Assembly: GCF_023721755.1 (NCBI RefSeq)
Contig: NZ_JAMDLH010000010.1
Coordinates: 101,112 to 165,111 of the forward strand
From: Pleomorphomonas sp. NRK KF1
GTDB lineage: Bacteria; Pseudomonadota; Alphaproteobacteria; Rhizobiales; Pleomorphomonadaceae
Reading direction: 5' to 3'
Length of the DNA stretch: 64,000 bases
In this document: in pieces, positions 21,841 to 31,009 of the stretch
Layout: each line of letters opens with the position of its first letter
Position numbering within the stretch: position 1 is the stretch's first letter
The notes under the pieces: generated by a model
Databases searched by the model: none
What the model was told of the DNA's origin: nothing
Seen by the model: the letters and a program-made list of their open reading frames with translations, nothing else
Translations under genes and position numbers: made by a program

Positions 21841-22341
21841 TCAGTTCGGGAAGACGACGACGTTCTTGAACTGCGGCTCGTTGTCGTCGGCACCCGGATC
21901 ATAATAGGTCATGACGCGCGCGCCTTCCGAGCCGTGGGTGCTGAAAAGCGCGCCGGACTCAAGGTTCTGCTCGGCGGCGGCGTAGCGGGCGGCGTCGGCC
22001 CGGGCAGCGGCCGCGTTGGCCGGGTTTTCGATCACGACGGTGTTCTTGAACTGCGGTTCGTTATCGTCCGCTGCCGGATTGAAGGTGGTGACGAGTCGTG
22101 CCGTCTCCGAACCATGCGTAGCGATCAAGGCGCCAGACTTCAGTGCCTCTTCGGCGGCGGCGTAGCGGGCGGCGTCGGCCCTGGCGGCAGCGGCGTTGAC
22201 GCCACCGTCATTGAAGAAGGTGTCTACGAACTGCGGCTCGTTGTCGCGAGCGGCGGGATCGAACGTCACGCCGGCGGCGCTGGCGACCGAGGGGACCAGA
22301 GCGGCGGCGAGGGCGGCGGTGAGGAGGAACTTGGTATTCAT
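21841..22341 (-). CDS. Secreted tandem-repeat protein (DNEPQF repeats), unknown function
   Basis: 166 residues. A Sec signal peptide (MNTKFLLTAALAAALVPSVASA) is followed by two full copies of a 60-residue unit and one truncated 20-residue copy. Each unit starts (F/Y)(D/N)P(A/G)A-DNEPQF and the full ones contain NAAAARADAARYAAAE, SGAL and THGSE-AR. Three DNEPQF motifs result. The mature protein is acidic, Ala-rich and lacks Cys. I do not recognise a family. GGAGTAG lies before the ATG; the longer frame has no signal peptide at its start. Monocistronic. Confidence 0.8.
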   Translation of the reverse strand: MNTKFLLTAALAAALVPSVASAAGVTFDPAARDNEPQFVDTFFNDGGVNAAAARADAARYAAAEEALKSGALIATHGSETARLVTTFNPAADDNEPQFKNTVVIENPANAAAARADAARYAAAEQNLESGALFSTHGSEGARVMTYYDPGADDNEPQFKNVVVFPN

Positions 22342-22729
22342 GGCATCTACTCCATGGAATGGTCTTCTATCGAAGGCCGGTTTCGCGTCTTGGCAGCGGG
22401 GAGGTTTTGCGCTGCCGATGACCCTCATTTGGAGCGTGGCCGTTCACGTTCAAACCGAACTCCGCTGACGTGTGCGAGCGATCCAGTTGAACAAGGGTCG
22501 CGAAAATGTGTCTACGGAATTGAACGTATAGGGGTGGTTGGGAGAAACCCGCGGTACGCTGCAGGAAACCGGACTTCGATCGCTCACACCAGGCTGGTTA
22601 CGATGTGAGAATAATCAAGCGTCGTTCACGAAAGGCCGTCGATCCCGAGGACAAAAAAGCTCTACCGAGGCGGAAAAACGCCGTCCATGTCGCTTGAAGG
22701 TCGCTCTCAGAGGGGCTCGAAAAACGAAA
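22342..22729. other. Gene-free region upstream of the repeat-protein gene
   Basis: About 390 nt between the repeat-protein start and the grxD terminator. No ORF with support, no tRNA and no clear palindrome were seen. The promoter of the repeat protein must lie here. Confidence 0.5.
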
Positions 22730-22755
22730 AGCCCCCGCCGGTCTCGGCGAGGGCT
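22730..22755 (-). terminator. Terminator of the bolA-grxD unit
   Basis: An 11-bp stem with one mismatch (AGCCCCCGCCG/CGGCGAGGGCT), followed on the minus strand by TTTTCGTTTTTCG. Confidence 0.85.
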
Positions 22756-22786
22756 CTGGAAAGCGACAGGGAACGTATCGCGTCTC

Positions 22787-23128
<342 letters not shown>

Positions 23129-23179
23129 GGGTCTACCTCGGTCGGTCGGATTCAAGGTCCGAATTGGAAGCATTCAAAG

Positions 23180-23410
23180 TTAAGGCGCGCTGGTCTGAAG
23201 TGCAAGGGCATGCAGCTCGCCGCCCATTTTTCCCTTGAGCGCGTCGTAGACCAGCTGATGCTGCCTGACCCGCGTCAGCCCGCGAAAGGCCTCGGACACG
23301 ACGATGGCCGAATAATGGTCGCCGTCCCCGGCGAGATCGCGAATTTCGACGCTGGCGTCCGGCAGCGCTTCCTTGATCATCGCCTCGATGTCTCTTGCCT
23401 GCATGGCCAT
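23180..23410 (-). CDS. bolA: BolA-family protein
   Basis: 76 residues: DIEAMIKEALPDASVEIRDL, GDGDHYSAIVVSEAFRGLTRVRQHQLVYDAL. This is the short BolA/IbaG type, with His in the cluster-binding loop (GDHY) and the conserved RVRQHQLVY helix. It likely forms a heterodimer with the downstream Grx4 to sense or traffic iron-sulfur clusters. The start is 23410, or the ATG at 23404. A 147-nt gap follows purL. Confidence 0.92.
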   Translation of the reverse strand: MAMQARDIEAMIKEALPDASVEIRDLAGDGDHYSAIVVSEAFRGLTRVRQHQLVYDALKGKMGGELHALALQTSAP

Positions 23411-23557
23411 GTCGAACACCCCTCTCTTCGTTGCCGGCCAGGATTCGCCCAGCTTCTTCCGATCAGATGGCATCATCCGGCCCAAAAGGGAATGCTCCGG
23501 GCTGATACCTTCGGGCATATTCCGATGACCACCGTGCGGCCGGCCATCGGAGAGGTC

Positions 23558-25762
23558 TCAGGCCTTGCCGCCCATGAAAGCCGGGAACCAGCCGTCAAAG
23601 GCCGCCTTGATGTCGGCGATCGGCGCCTTGCCGGCGGGACCGAAGTCGACGGCGTCGCCACCGACGGTGCCGACTCGTTCGACCTTCACGCCTGCCTTGG
23701 CAGCGTCCGCCAGGATGGCGGCGCTCTCGGCGGGGCGCACGGCGATCAGGTAGCGGGCCTGATCCTCGGCGAAGACCGCCACGTGTGGATCAAGACCGCC
23801 AAGCTCGACGCGAACGCCGCGCTGACCGGCCATCGCCATTTCGGCAAGCGCCACACCAAGACCGCCGTCGGAGAGGTCGTGGCAGGTGGAGACGCGACCC
23901 GAGGCGATGAGGCCGCGCACGAAGTCGCCGTTCTTCTTCTCAAGCGCCAGATCGACCGGCGGCGGCGCGCCCTCCTCGCGGCCGTGGAGGTCGCGCAGGT
24001 AGACCGACTGGCCGAGGTGGCTGCCGTGGCCACCGACAAGGAAAACCTCGTCGCCGTCCGCCTTGAAGGCAATGGTGGCCATCTTCGTCACGTCCGGCAG
24101 GAGGCCGACGCCGACGATGGTGGGGGAGGGCAGGATGCCTTCGCCGTTGGTCTCGTTGTAGAGCGACACGTTGCCCGAGACGATCGGGAAGTTCAGGGCG
24201 CGGCAGGCATCGGCGATGCCCTGCAGCGCCCGTACGAACTGGCCCATGGCCTCAGGCTTCTCGGGATTGCCGAAGTTGAGGTTGTCGGTCAGCGCGATCG
24301 GATCGCCACCGACGGCGGTGACGTTGCGCCAACTCTCGGCCACCGCCTGCTTGCCGCCTTCGAAGGGATCGGCGTCGCAGTAGCGCGGCGTGACGTCGGC
24401 CGACATGGCCAGCGCCTTGCCCGTGCCCTCGACGCGGACGACGCCGGCGTCGCCGCCGGGGATCTGGGCCGAGTTGCCCTGCACAAGGCAGTCGTACTGC
24501 TCGTAGACCCAAGCGCGCGAGGCCTGGTCGGGCGCGCCCATCAGGCGGACGAGCGCGGCGCCGACGTCGTTGACGGCGGGAATGGCGTCGTCGGGGAGCG
24601 GCGCTGCCTTTCGGGGTTCGACCCAGGGGCGGTCGTACTCCGGCGCTTCATCGCCGAGCTCCTTGATCGGCAGGTCGGCCACTTCCTTGCCCTGCCAAAT
24701 GATGCGGAAGCGCAGGTCGTCGGTGGTCTCGCCGCAAACGGCGAAGTCGAGCTCCCACTTGCGGAAGACGGCCTCGGCCTCCTTTTCCTTGGAGGGCTCC
24801 AGCACCATCAGCATGCGCTCCTGGCTTTCGGAGAGCATCATCTCGTAGGGCGTCATGTCCTCTTCGCGCTGCGGCACGCGGTCGAGGTCGAGGCGGATGC
24901 CGAGGTTGCCCTTGGCGCCCATTTCGACGGCCGAGCAGGTGAGGCCGGCGGCGCCCATGTCCTGAATGGCGACGACGGCGCCGGTCTTCATCAGCTCCAG
25001 GCAGGCTTCCAGGAGGCGCTTCTCGGTGAAGGGGTCGCCGACCTGAACGGTGGGACGCTTTTCCTCGATGGTGTCGTCAAACTCGGCGGAGGCCATGGTG
25101 GCGCCGCCGACGCCGTCACGGCCGGTCTTGGCGCCGAGATAGACGACAGGGAGGCCGACGCCCTTGGCTTCGCTGAGGAAGATGCCGTCGCGCCTGGCGA
25201 TGCCCAGGGCGAAGGCGTTGACGAGGCAGTTGCCGTTGTAGCGGGCGTGGAAGCGCACTTCGCCGCCGACGGTCGGCACGCCGAAGGAGTTGCCATAGCC
25301 GCCGACACCGGCGACGACGCCAGCCACCAGATGGCGGGTCTTGGGATGATCGGGCTCGCCGAAGGACAGCGAGTTCATGGCGGCGATGGGGCGCGCACCC
25401 ATGGTGAACACGTCACGCAGGATGCCGCCGACGCCCGTCGTCGCGCCCTGATAGGGCTCGATGTAGGACGGGTGGTTGTGGCTCTCCATCTTGAAGATGG
25501 CGACATCGCCATCGCCGATGTCGATGACGCCGGCATTTTCGCCCGGGCCGATGATGACCTTGTCGCCCTTGGTGGGCAGGGTCTTCAGCCACTTCTTGGA
25601 CGATTTGTAGGAACAGTGCTCGTTCCACATGGCCGAGAAGATGCCGAGTTCGGTCAGCGTCGGCTTGCGCCCGATCAGTTGGAGGATGCGGTCATACTCG
25701 TCGGGCTTGAGCCCGTGACGAGAGATGAGGTCGGGCGTGATTTCGATGTCGTTCTGGAACAC
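23558..25762 (-). CDS. purL: Phosphoribosylformylglycinamidine synthase, PurL subunit
   Basis: 734 residues, the small-PurL form that needs PurS and PurQ. It uses ATP and PurQ-derived ammonia to convert FGAR to FGAM. Landmarks are [20 protein letters not shown] near the N-terminus, [21 protein letters not shown] and [13 protein letters not shown]. The GTG at 25762, ahead of [16 protein letters not shown], is preferred by homology; GGGGA lies 8 nt upstream. It is downstream of purQ but separated from it by a BLUF-like gene. Confidence 0.96.
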   Translation of the reverse strand: MFQNDIEITPDLISRHGLKPDEYDRILQLIGRKPTLTELGIFSAMWNEHCSYKSSKKWLKTLPTKGDKVIIGPGENAGVIDIGDGDVAIFKMESHNHPSYIEPYQGATTGVGGILRDVFTMGARPIAAMNSLSFGEPDHPKTRHLVAGVVAGVGGYGNSFGVPTVGGEVRFHARYNGNCLVNAFALGIARRDGIFLSEAKGVGLPVVYLGAKTGRDGVGGATMASAEFDDTIEEKRPTVQVGDPFTEKRLLEACLELMKTGAVVAIQDMGAAGLTCSAVEMGAKGNLGIRLDLDRVPQREEDMTPYEMMLSESQERMLMVLEPSKEKEAEAVFRKWELDFAVCGETTDDLRFRIIWQGKEVADLPIKELGDEAPEYDRPWVEPRKAAPLPDDAIPAVNDVGAALVRLMGAPDQASRAWVYEQYDCLVQGNSAQIPGGDAGVVRVEGTGKALAMSADVTPRYCDADPFEGGKQAVAESWRNVTAVGGDPIALTDNLNFGNPEKPEAMGQFVRALQGIADACRALNFPIVSGNVSLYNETNGEGILPSPTIVGVGLLPDVTKMATIAFKADGDEVFLVGGHGSHLGQSVYLRDLHGREEGAPPPVDLALEKKNGDFVRGLIASGRVSTCHDLSDGGLGVALAEMAMAGQRGVRVELGGLDPHVAVFAEDQARYLIAVRPAESAAILADAAKAGVKVERVGTVGGDAVDFGPAGKAPIADIKAAFDGWFPAFMGGKA

Positions 25763-25890
25763 GGGCAATCCCCTTGGAGACCGGGCCGACGGTTGGGCAG
25801 GGGATAGAACGACTGGCGAGAAACCGCAAGAAAGCGGCCGCACAAAAAAGCGCGTGTCGCCGCTTTTTCAGGCCGGAATGACCGACACCG

Positions 25891-26451
25891 TCAGGTAGGC
25901 GCCATGGTCTTGGTGTTGACGACCCTGATGGTTTCGACCGGCGGGTCCTGCCTGGGCGGCGTCGGGCGTGTGGGAGTTGCCTGCAGGGGAGGAGCGGGCG
26001 TTCGCTGCTCGGCGAGCCCGGTCCGCTGCACATAGAGCGTATCGAGGGCGCAGAACTCGCGAACGAAGTCGAGGACGGCCGCCGCCGACATGGTCGTCGG
26101 ATTGATGTCGACCGTCGGGCTGTATTTCAAGTAGAGTCGTTCGGCATCGATGGTGCGTCCCGCGTAGCCCACCGCCCATCCTTCGAAGACGCGCTTGTCG
26201 ATGGTCGATATGGCGAGCACGGTCAGGTCTTCGATGCGCGGATCCTCGAACAGCAGCCGCAGGCGCTTGGAAACCTGCTCGCGGGCGCCCTCGATGACCT
26301 CCATCATGTACTTTTCGTTGAAGACCAGGCCGCCGGTCAGGCCCGACGCAGGACTGTAATCGCTGGCCGCGGCCAGGATGCTTTTGATCATCCCGGCGGA
26401 TTCACCGATCTTGACGTTGGTGCGACCGTAGAACACCAGGCGAGACAGCAT
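25891..26451 (-). CDS. BLUF-fold protein lacking the photochemical residues
   Basis: 186 residues. Residues 1-95 follow the BLUF (blue-light sensing using FAD) fold: LSRLVFYG, SGLTGGLVFNEKYMMEVIEG and LAISTIDKRVFEGWAVGY. Manual alignment puts Phe7 at the photoactive Tyr, Ser33 at the flavin-binding Asn and Glu51 at the photoactive Gln. Residues 95-150 are helical and the last 40 are Pro/Thr-rich. Photosensing is therefore doubtful; a flavin-free scaffold is more likely. It sits between purQ and purL on the same strand. Confidence 0.78.
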   Translation of the reverse strand: MLSRLVFYGRTNVKIGESAGMIKSILAAASDYSPASGLTGGLVFNEKYMMEVIEGAREQVSKRLRLLFEDPRIEDLTVLAISTIDKRVFEGWAVGYAGRTIDAERLYLKYSPTVDINPTTMSAAAVLDFVREFCALDTLYVQRTGLAEQRTPAPPLQATPTRPTPPRQDPPVETIRVVNTKTMAPT

Positions 26452-26601
26452 GGCAGAAGGCTCCGGCCAATGTTGATCCGGCTTTCACACATGCCCCCAC
26501 GTGGCAGACAAATGGTTACCGGAGCTGGCGTTGCCGAGAAAACGGGGCGCTATCTGCCGCTTAAGGTAAGTTGAGGTTAATGAGCTCGCAAAAACTGTCA
26601 A

Positions 26602-26629
26602 TGCGCACCACCGCAACCGATGGTGCGCA
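26602..26629 (-). terminator. Hairpin after purQ
   Basis: 9-bp stem TGCGCACCA/TGGTGCGCA, 8 nt after the purQ stop. On the minus strand it is followed by TTGACAGTTTTTG, a displaced T run. It would separate purQ from the BLUF and purL genes. Confidence 0.55.
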
Positions 26630-26636
26630 CGACGTG

Positions 26637-27308
26637 TCAGGCGGCGAGCGAGGTGGCGACGCTTTCGAACAGGCCGCGGCCATCGAGGCCACCATGCAGC
26701 GCTTCGATCAGGTTTTCCGGGTGCGGCATCATGCCGAGCACGTTGCCTTCCTCGTTGAGGATGCCGGCGATGTCGTTGATAGACCCGTTGGGATTGGTGC
26801 CCTCGGCATAGCGGAAGGCAACGCGTCCCTCGCCCTCAAGACGCGCCAGCGTCTCCGGGTCGGCAAAGTAGTTGCCGTCGTGATGGGCCACCGGGCAGCG
26901 GATCACCTGGCCCTTGGCGTAGGCGCGGGTGAAGTCGGTGTCGTTGTTGGTGACCTCGAGTTTCACTTCCTTGCAGACGAAGCGAAGGTGGGCGTTGCGC
27001 ATCAGCGCCCCGGGCAGGAGGCCCGCCTCAGTGAGGATCTGGAAGCCGTTGCAGACGCCGAGGACGCGAACACCGGCCTTGGCCTTCTTCGCCACGTCCA
27101 GCATGGCTGGCGAGCGGGCGGCGATGGCGCCGCAACGCAGGTAGTCGCCGTAGGAAAAGCCGCCGGGCAGGACGATCAGGTCGACATCCGGCAGGCTCGC
27201 GTCCTGATGCCAGACGACGGTCGGCTCGACGCCGGTCACCGAATGCAGGGCCTTGACCATGTCGTGGTCGCGATTGGAACCGGGAAAGAGGACGACGGCC
27301 GAGCGCAT
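26637..27308 (-). CDS. purQ: Phosphoribosylformylglycinamidine synthase, glutaminase subunit
   Basis: 223 residues of a class I glutamine amidotransferase. The nucleophile Cys is in [11 protein letters not shown] and the His-Glu pair is in [17 protein letters not shown] opens the protein. It hydrolyses glutamine and channels ammonia to PurL. It is 20 nt downstream of a 39-residue membrane protein and close to purS, forming one operon. Confidence 0.96.
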   Translation of the reverse strand: MRSAVVLFPGSNRDHDMVKALHSVTGVEPTVVWHQDASLPDVDLIVLPGGFSYGDYLRCGAIAARSPAMLDVAKKAKAGVRVLGVCNGFQILTEAGLLPGALMRNAHLRFVCKEVKLEVTNNDTDFTRAYAKGQVIRCPVAHHDGNYFADPETLARLEGEGRVAFRYAEGTNPNGSINDIAGILNEEGNVLGMMPHPENLIEALHGGLDGRGLFESVATSLAA

Positions 27309-27328
27309 ATCGTGTTCTCCTCGAAAGG

Positions 27329-27448
27329 TCAGGGCATCAGGAACAGAACGGCGAGAGTGGCGGCGACGACCGGAATACCGACGAAGATCGCCGCCTTGAC
27401 CAGCATGAAGCGGATGATCCGGCGCGTATCGTCAGGGCCGTCGGCCAT
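27329..27448 (-). CDS. PurS/PurQ-associated small membrane protein
   Basis: 39 residues: a short charged head ([14 protein letters not shown]) and one membrane helix (about residues 16-37) ending at FLMP. It fits the small membrane protein recurrently annotated beside the FGAM synthase genes in rhizobia. It is 7 nt after the purS stop and 20 nt before purQ, so it is co-transcribed. It might tether the synthase to the membrane; no function is established by the sequence. Confidence 0.8.
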   Translation of the reverse strand: MADGPDDTRRIIRFMLVKAAIFVGIPVVAATLAVLFLMP

Positions 27449-27455
27449 GTTCGCC

Positions 27456-27698
27456 TCAGCCGAGAATGGCGATGTCGTAGTTCTCGATGACGGTGTTGGC
27501 GAGCAGCTTCTCGCACATGTCGGCCACCGCCGCGCGAGCCTTGTCCGGGTCGGTCTCGGCGAGGGCGAGGTCGACGATCTTGCCCTGGCGGGCGCCGTCG
27601 ATGCCGGCAAACCCGAGGCCGCGCAACGCGCCCTCGATCGCCTTGCCCTGCGGGTCGAGAACGCCCGCCTTGAGGGTGATGGTGACGCGCACTTTCAT
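27456..27698 (-). CDS. purS: Phosphoribosylformylglycinamidine synthase, PurS subunit
   Basis: 80 residues: VRVTITLKAGVLDPQGKAIEGALRGLGF, then GKIVDLAL and CEKLLANTVIENYDI. PurS bridges PurQ and PurL in the three-subunit FGAM synthase. The ATG at 27698 agrees with the family. The upstream hairpin at 27718-27746 separates it from purC. Confidence 0.95.
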   Translation of the reverse strand: MKVRVTITLKAGVLDPQGKAIEGALRGLGFAGIDGARQGKIVDLALAETDPDKARAAVADMCEKLLANTVIENYDIAILG

Positions 27699-27717
27699 GG
27701 CCGTATCCCGAAAATGA

Positions 27718-27746
27718 AGAACGCCGGGGGAATAACCCGGCGTTCT
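27718..27746 (-). terminator. Hairpin between purC and purS
   Basis: 11-bp perfect stem AGAACGCCGGG/CCCGGCGTTCT with a 7-nt loop. On the minus strand it is followed by TCATTTTC, a weak T run, so it may be an attenuating or partial terminator inside the pur cluster. Confidence 0.6.
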
Positions 27747-27813
27747 CGGATTCACAAGTCGGTTTTCGCGGCGTCTCCGCCTTTCATGGCGCTGCTTCTC
27801 GCGGCGCCCGCCC

Positions 27814-28578
27814 TCACTTCACCAGCGTCGGGCCGGAGGGGCGCGTCTGCTCGGACTCGTTGAGGATGCCGAGGCGCCGGGCGACTTCGGTGTAGCTCTC
27901 CACGAGGCCGCCCATATCCTTGCGGAAGCGGTCCTTGTCGAGCCGGTCGCCGGTGGCGATATCCCACAGACGGCAGCTGTCGGGACTGATCTCGTCGGCG
28001 ACGACGATGCGCATCATGTCGCCTTCCCACAGGCGCCCGCATTCCATCTTGAAGTCGACGAGACGGATGCCGACGCCCAGGAACAGGCCGGCCAGGAAGT
28101 CGTTGACGCGGATGGCCAGAGCCATGATGTCGTCGATTTCCTGCGGCGAGGCCCAGCCGAAGGCGGTGATATGTTCTTCGGAGACCATCGGGTCCTTGAG
28201 CTCGTCGCTCTTGAAATAGAACTCGATGATCGAGCGCGGCAGCTGCGTGCCCTCTTCGATCCCGAGTCGCGTGGCGATCGAGCCCGCCGCGACGTTGCGC
28301 ACCACCACCTCAAGCGGAATGATCTCCACCTCGCGGATCAACTGCTCGCGCATGTTGAGCCGACGGATGAAATGGGTGGGAATGCCCATGTTGTTGAGAT
28401 GGGTGAAGAGATATTCCGAAATCCGGTTGTTCAGAACACCCTTGCCGTCGATGATTTCGTGCTTCTTGGCATTGAACGCCGTAGCGTCGTCCTTGAAGTG
28501 CTGAATCAACGTACCCGGCTCGGGACCTTCGTACAGGATCTTGGCCTTACCTTCGTAGATACGCCGGCGGCGGTTCAT
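27814..28578 (-). CDS. purC: SAICAR synthetase
   Basis: 254 residues, the rhizobial length. It begins [18 protein letters not shown], has [29 protein letters not shown] and the substrate loop [15 protein letters not shown] followed by [15 protein letters not shown]. It joins aspartate to CAIR in purine synthesis. The ATG at 28578 matches family starts; an 11-residue upstream extension is rejected. Confidence 0.96.
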   Translation of the reverse strand: MNRRRRIYEGKAKILYEGPEPGTLIQHFKDDATAFNAKKHEIIDGKGVLNNRISEYLFTHLNNMGIPTHFIRRLNMREQLIREVEIIPLEVVVRNVAAGSIATRLGIEEGTQLPRSIIEFYFKSDELKDPMVSEEHITAFGWASPQEIDDIMALAIRVNDFLAGLFLGVGIRLVDFKMECGRLWEGDMMRIVVADEISPDSCRLWDIATGDRLDKDRFRKDMGGLVESYTEVARRLGILNESEQTRPSGPTLVK

Positions 28579-28959
28579 GGGGATATACCGTGGTCTGTTG
28601 ATGAAATCCATGAGGCCGGGGCTCCGGGTCCGATTTACAACTAGCCCGCTTGTCGCCTCGGCGGGAATTCAGGATGCGACAACACGACGATCGGTACGCA
28701 ATGCACCGTCAGCGTGGGCACATTCTAAGCACAGAAAGCGGGCGAACTGACGTCCGCCCGCTCCCTCGCCTGTGGGGCACACTATCCGATCGGGTTCCGG
28801 ATAACAATCCCGTCGCGCTGCAATTTCGCGTAGTGGTCATTCCTTAATTTTTTCGGCTACTTACCTACTTCCGGCCAAGTTGATCACAGAGGCGTGAAAG
28901 CTTATATTCAAATCAAGGAGAGTGTTTGAGCTTTTGCCTTTTAGAGAAAGGAGGTTCGG
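28579..28959. other. Gene-free region between purC and the zeta-inhibitor gene
   Basis: 381 nt that must hold two divergent promoters. It contains an 8-bp hairpin (AGCGGGCG/CGCCCGCT, 28737-28762) followed on the minus strand by TTTCTGT, as if ending a minus-strand transcript from 28763-28950. No supported gene or tRNA was found there. The part near 28840-28930 is AT-rich. Confidence 0.5.
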
Positions 28960-29343
28960 ATGTCCACGACATGGAGCCGAAGCCTGCCTTTGTCAGGTGA
29001 AAGTGACCATAATGGCAACATCGCAGTCTTTGATAACCGCGAGAAAGCCTTCGAAATCAAGTTCGCCCGCGACGAGGAGTTGAGGTTCCGCGCGACCGCG
29101 CGGCGCAACAAGCTCATCGGTCTGTGGGCGGCGCAGAAATTGGGGATGGGCGAGTCCGAGGCGGCCGACTATGCTCGTGCGGTCGTCTTCGCGGATCTCA
29201 CGCGGGTCGGCGGTCGCGACATCTCCGCCAAGCTGGCGGCGGACCTCGCCGACGCCGGAGTTCCCGTGACGGACGACGAGATACAGACGGCGATGCGCGA
29301 TTTCATGGCGCGCGCCGAGCTCGAGATCAGGACCGAAGCCTGA
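28960..29343 (+). CDS. DUF1476 protein, F1-ATPase inhibitor zeta-subunit family
   Basis: 127 residues. The family core starts near residue 23 (VFDNREKAFEIKFARDEELRF, ATARRNKLIGLWAAQKLG) and continues to the C-terminal helices. In Paracoccus this protein (zeta) binds and inhibits the F1-ATPase. Relatives usually begin directly at the FDNRE segment. Here AAAGGAGG lies 5 nt before an ATG that adds about 20 residues (MSTTWSRSLPLSGESDHNG). The N-terminus is the inhibitory end in Paracoccus, so the extension may matter. Followed 16 nt later by an aldolase gene. Confidence 0.87.
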   Translation: MSTTWSRSLPLSGESDHNGNIAVFDNREKAFEIKFARDEELRFRATARRNKLIGLWAAQKLGMGESEAADYARAVVFADLTRVGGRDISAKLAADLADAGVPVTDDEIQTAMRDFMARAELEIRTEA

Positions 29344-29359
29344 TCCGTCCGAAAGGGAG

Positions 29360-30133
29360 ATGATGGAAACTCCATCCTTGCGCGCCGCGCTTGCCGGTGC
29401 CCGTCCGCTCAGGGTCGGCTGGTCGTGCCTGCCCGATCCGCTGGCTGCCGAGATCATGGTCCGCGCCGGCTTCGAAGCGGTATTGCTCGACCTCCAACAT
29501 GGCGTGATCGACATGGGCGCGACGCCGGCCATGCTCACCGCCATCCGCTCGGCCGGTGGGCACGCGCTGGCGCGCATTCCGGTGGGCGAGTATCAGTCGG
29601 CCTCCCGGCTGCTCGACTGGGGCGCCGAGATGGTTGTAGCGCCGATGATCGAGACCGCCGAGGACGCGCGCGCCTTTGCGAGTTTCATGAAATATCCGCC
29701 GGATGGGCAACGATCCTACGGGCCTGCCCGCGCAGTGCAGTTGTCGGGCCTTTCGGCCGATGCCTATCGGACCTCGGCCAACGCCTCGACGCTCGCCGTG
29801 GTGATGATCGAGACGCGGGCCGCGCTTTCAAACCTCGATGCCATCCTGGCAGTGCCCGGCATTGATGGCGTGTTCGTCGGTCCGTATGATCTTTCCATCG
29901 CCCTGTCGCCCGAGGGCGAGCCGGGTCTTGATCGGCCCGATACGATCGCTGCCATGGAGCGGGTGGTCCGACAGGCCAAGGCGGCCGGCAAGGTGTGCGG
30001 CGCCTTTGGCGCGAATGCCGCGCTGGTGCGTCGCTATCTCGGGCTCGGCTTCACCTTCGCCACTCTTTCGACCGACATGGATCTCATTGACTCCGCCGTG
30101 AAGGCGGCGATCTCCGAGGCTGAGGGTGGCTGA
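29360..30133 (+). CDS. HpcH/HpaI-family aldolase
   Basis: 257 residues of a class II (metal-dependent) aldolase barrel. It shows VLLDLQHGVIDM, the metal-binding Glu in VVMIETRAAL and Asp in VFVGPYDLSIAL, plus RIPVGEYQSASRLLDWGAE. The family cleaves or forms hydroxy-ketoacids with pyruvate; the substrate is unknown. GGGAG directly abuts the first ATG, so the second ATG (29363) may be used. Likely co-transcribed with the zeta-inhibitor gene. Confidence 0.88.
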   Translation: MMETPSLRAALAGARPLRVGWSCLPDPLAAEIMVRAGFEAVLLDLQHGVIDMGATPAMLTAIRSAGGHALARIPVGEYQSASRLLDWGAEMVVAPMIETAEDARAFASFMKYPPDGQRSYGPARAVQLSGLSADAYRTSANASTLAVVMIETRAALSNLDAILAVPGIDGVFVGPYDLSIALSPEGEPGLDRPDTIAAMERVVRQAKAAGKVCGAFGANAALVRRYLGLGFTFATLSTDMDLIDSAVKAAISEAEGG

Positions 30134-30156
30134 CGGACTTCGCAGTCGCGGCGCCG

Positions 30157-30717
30157 TCAGGGCGTCGCGGGTGCTCCGGCGCGCTTCAAGAGCGTTGCAA
30201 AGCGCGTCAATCCTTCCGGCCACGGGCCATAGCCGGTCTTGTCGTTGATGTGGCCGGCAAACCCCGCATCGACGAAATCCGATCCCCAGGCGGCGGCGTA
30301 CTCGTCGGCTCGCTCGAAGGCGCAGTAGGGATCGTCGCGGCTCGCTATCAGCATTGACGGAAAGGGCAGGGGGTCGGTGGACAGGCCGGCGAAGCTGGCG
30401 ATCTCCGGAACCTCAAGTCGATCCACGTCGGGCAGGCCGACCAGGAACGCGGCGGCCACCTTGCGCCCGACATAGGGGGCGGCGTGGATCACCGTGGCGA
30501 CGCCGAGCGAGTGGGCGACCAGCACCACCGGTCGGCTTGCCTTGCCGACGGCGATGCCCAGGGCGGACACCCAGGCGTCTCGATCGGGCTTGGCCCAGTC
30601 GCGCTGGGCGACGCGTCGCGCCGTTGGCAGGCGCTTCTCCCAGCGGCTTTGCCAGTGGTTGGGGCCCGAGTTGTTCCAGCCCGGGATGATGAGGATGTCA
30701 CATTCGGAGGTCTTCAT
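30157..30717 (-). CDS. RBBP9/YdeN-type alpha/beta hydrolase
   Basis: 186 residues: IIPGWNNSGPNHWQSRWE near the N-terminus, the nucleophile Ser in VLVAHSLGVATVIH, Asp in LIASRDDPYC and His in GFAGHINDKTGYGPWPEG. This is the catalytic triad and closing motif of the small serine hydrolase family. The substrate is unknown. The ATG at 30717 has AAGG upstream; the longer frame is not homologous. Convergent with the aldolase gene. Confidence 0.88.
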   Translation of the reverse strand: MKTSECDILIIPGWNNSGPNHWQSRWEKRLPTARRVAQRDWAKPDRDAWVSALGIAVGKASRPVVLVAHSLGVATVIHAAPYVGRKVAAAFLVGLPDVDRLEVPEIASFAGLSTDPLPFPSMLIASRDDPYCAFERADEYAAAWGSDFVDAGFAGHINDKTGYGPWPEGLTRFATLLKRAGAPATP

Positions 30718-31009
30718 GATGCGACCTTGAATGGCTTTCGAGCGGAAAGCAAGGCAAGCCATCTCGTGGCCGTCGGTCTGGTTCAGATTCTGAATCCGCA
30801 TTCGGCCTGTGCTGAAGTTCATGTGAAGATTCAACTTGAATTCGTTTTTTATCAACGGGTTGGTTGGTGTTTGTCCCTCTGGCAGTCCTTGTCGTGCCGG
30901 TCGTTGCGATGCTGATTCAAGCGGCATCCTGATGTTCAGATTCAACATGAAGCCCGCCGGTGATCCGGGCTGGCTTGACTGTTATGTAAGTATTGGCTTA
31001 CGGTAAGTT
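30718..31009. other. Regulatory region with repeated GATTCAA-type motifs
   Basis: 292 nt between divergent genes. It holds GGTTCAGATTCTGAATCC (30780-30797, near-palindrome) and GATTCAA at 30828-30834, 30914-30920 and 30939-30945, the latter inside GTTCAGATTCAACATGAA. AT content is higher than in the flanks. Confidence 0.4.
30986..31001 (+). promoter_or_regulatory. Candidate ArsR operator
   Basis: Perfect inverted repeat GTAAG-TATTGG-CTTAC ending 8 nt before the ArsR ATG, with TTGACT 8 nt to its left as a possible -35. This suggests autorepression. Confidence 0.55.
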
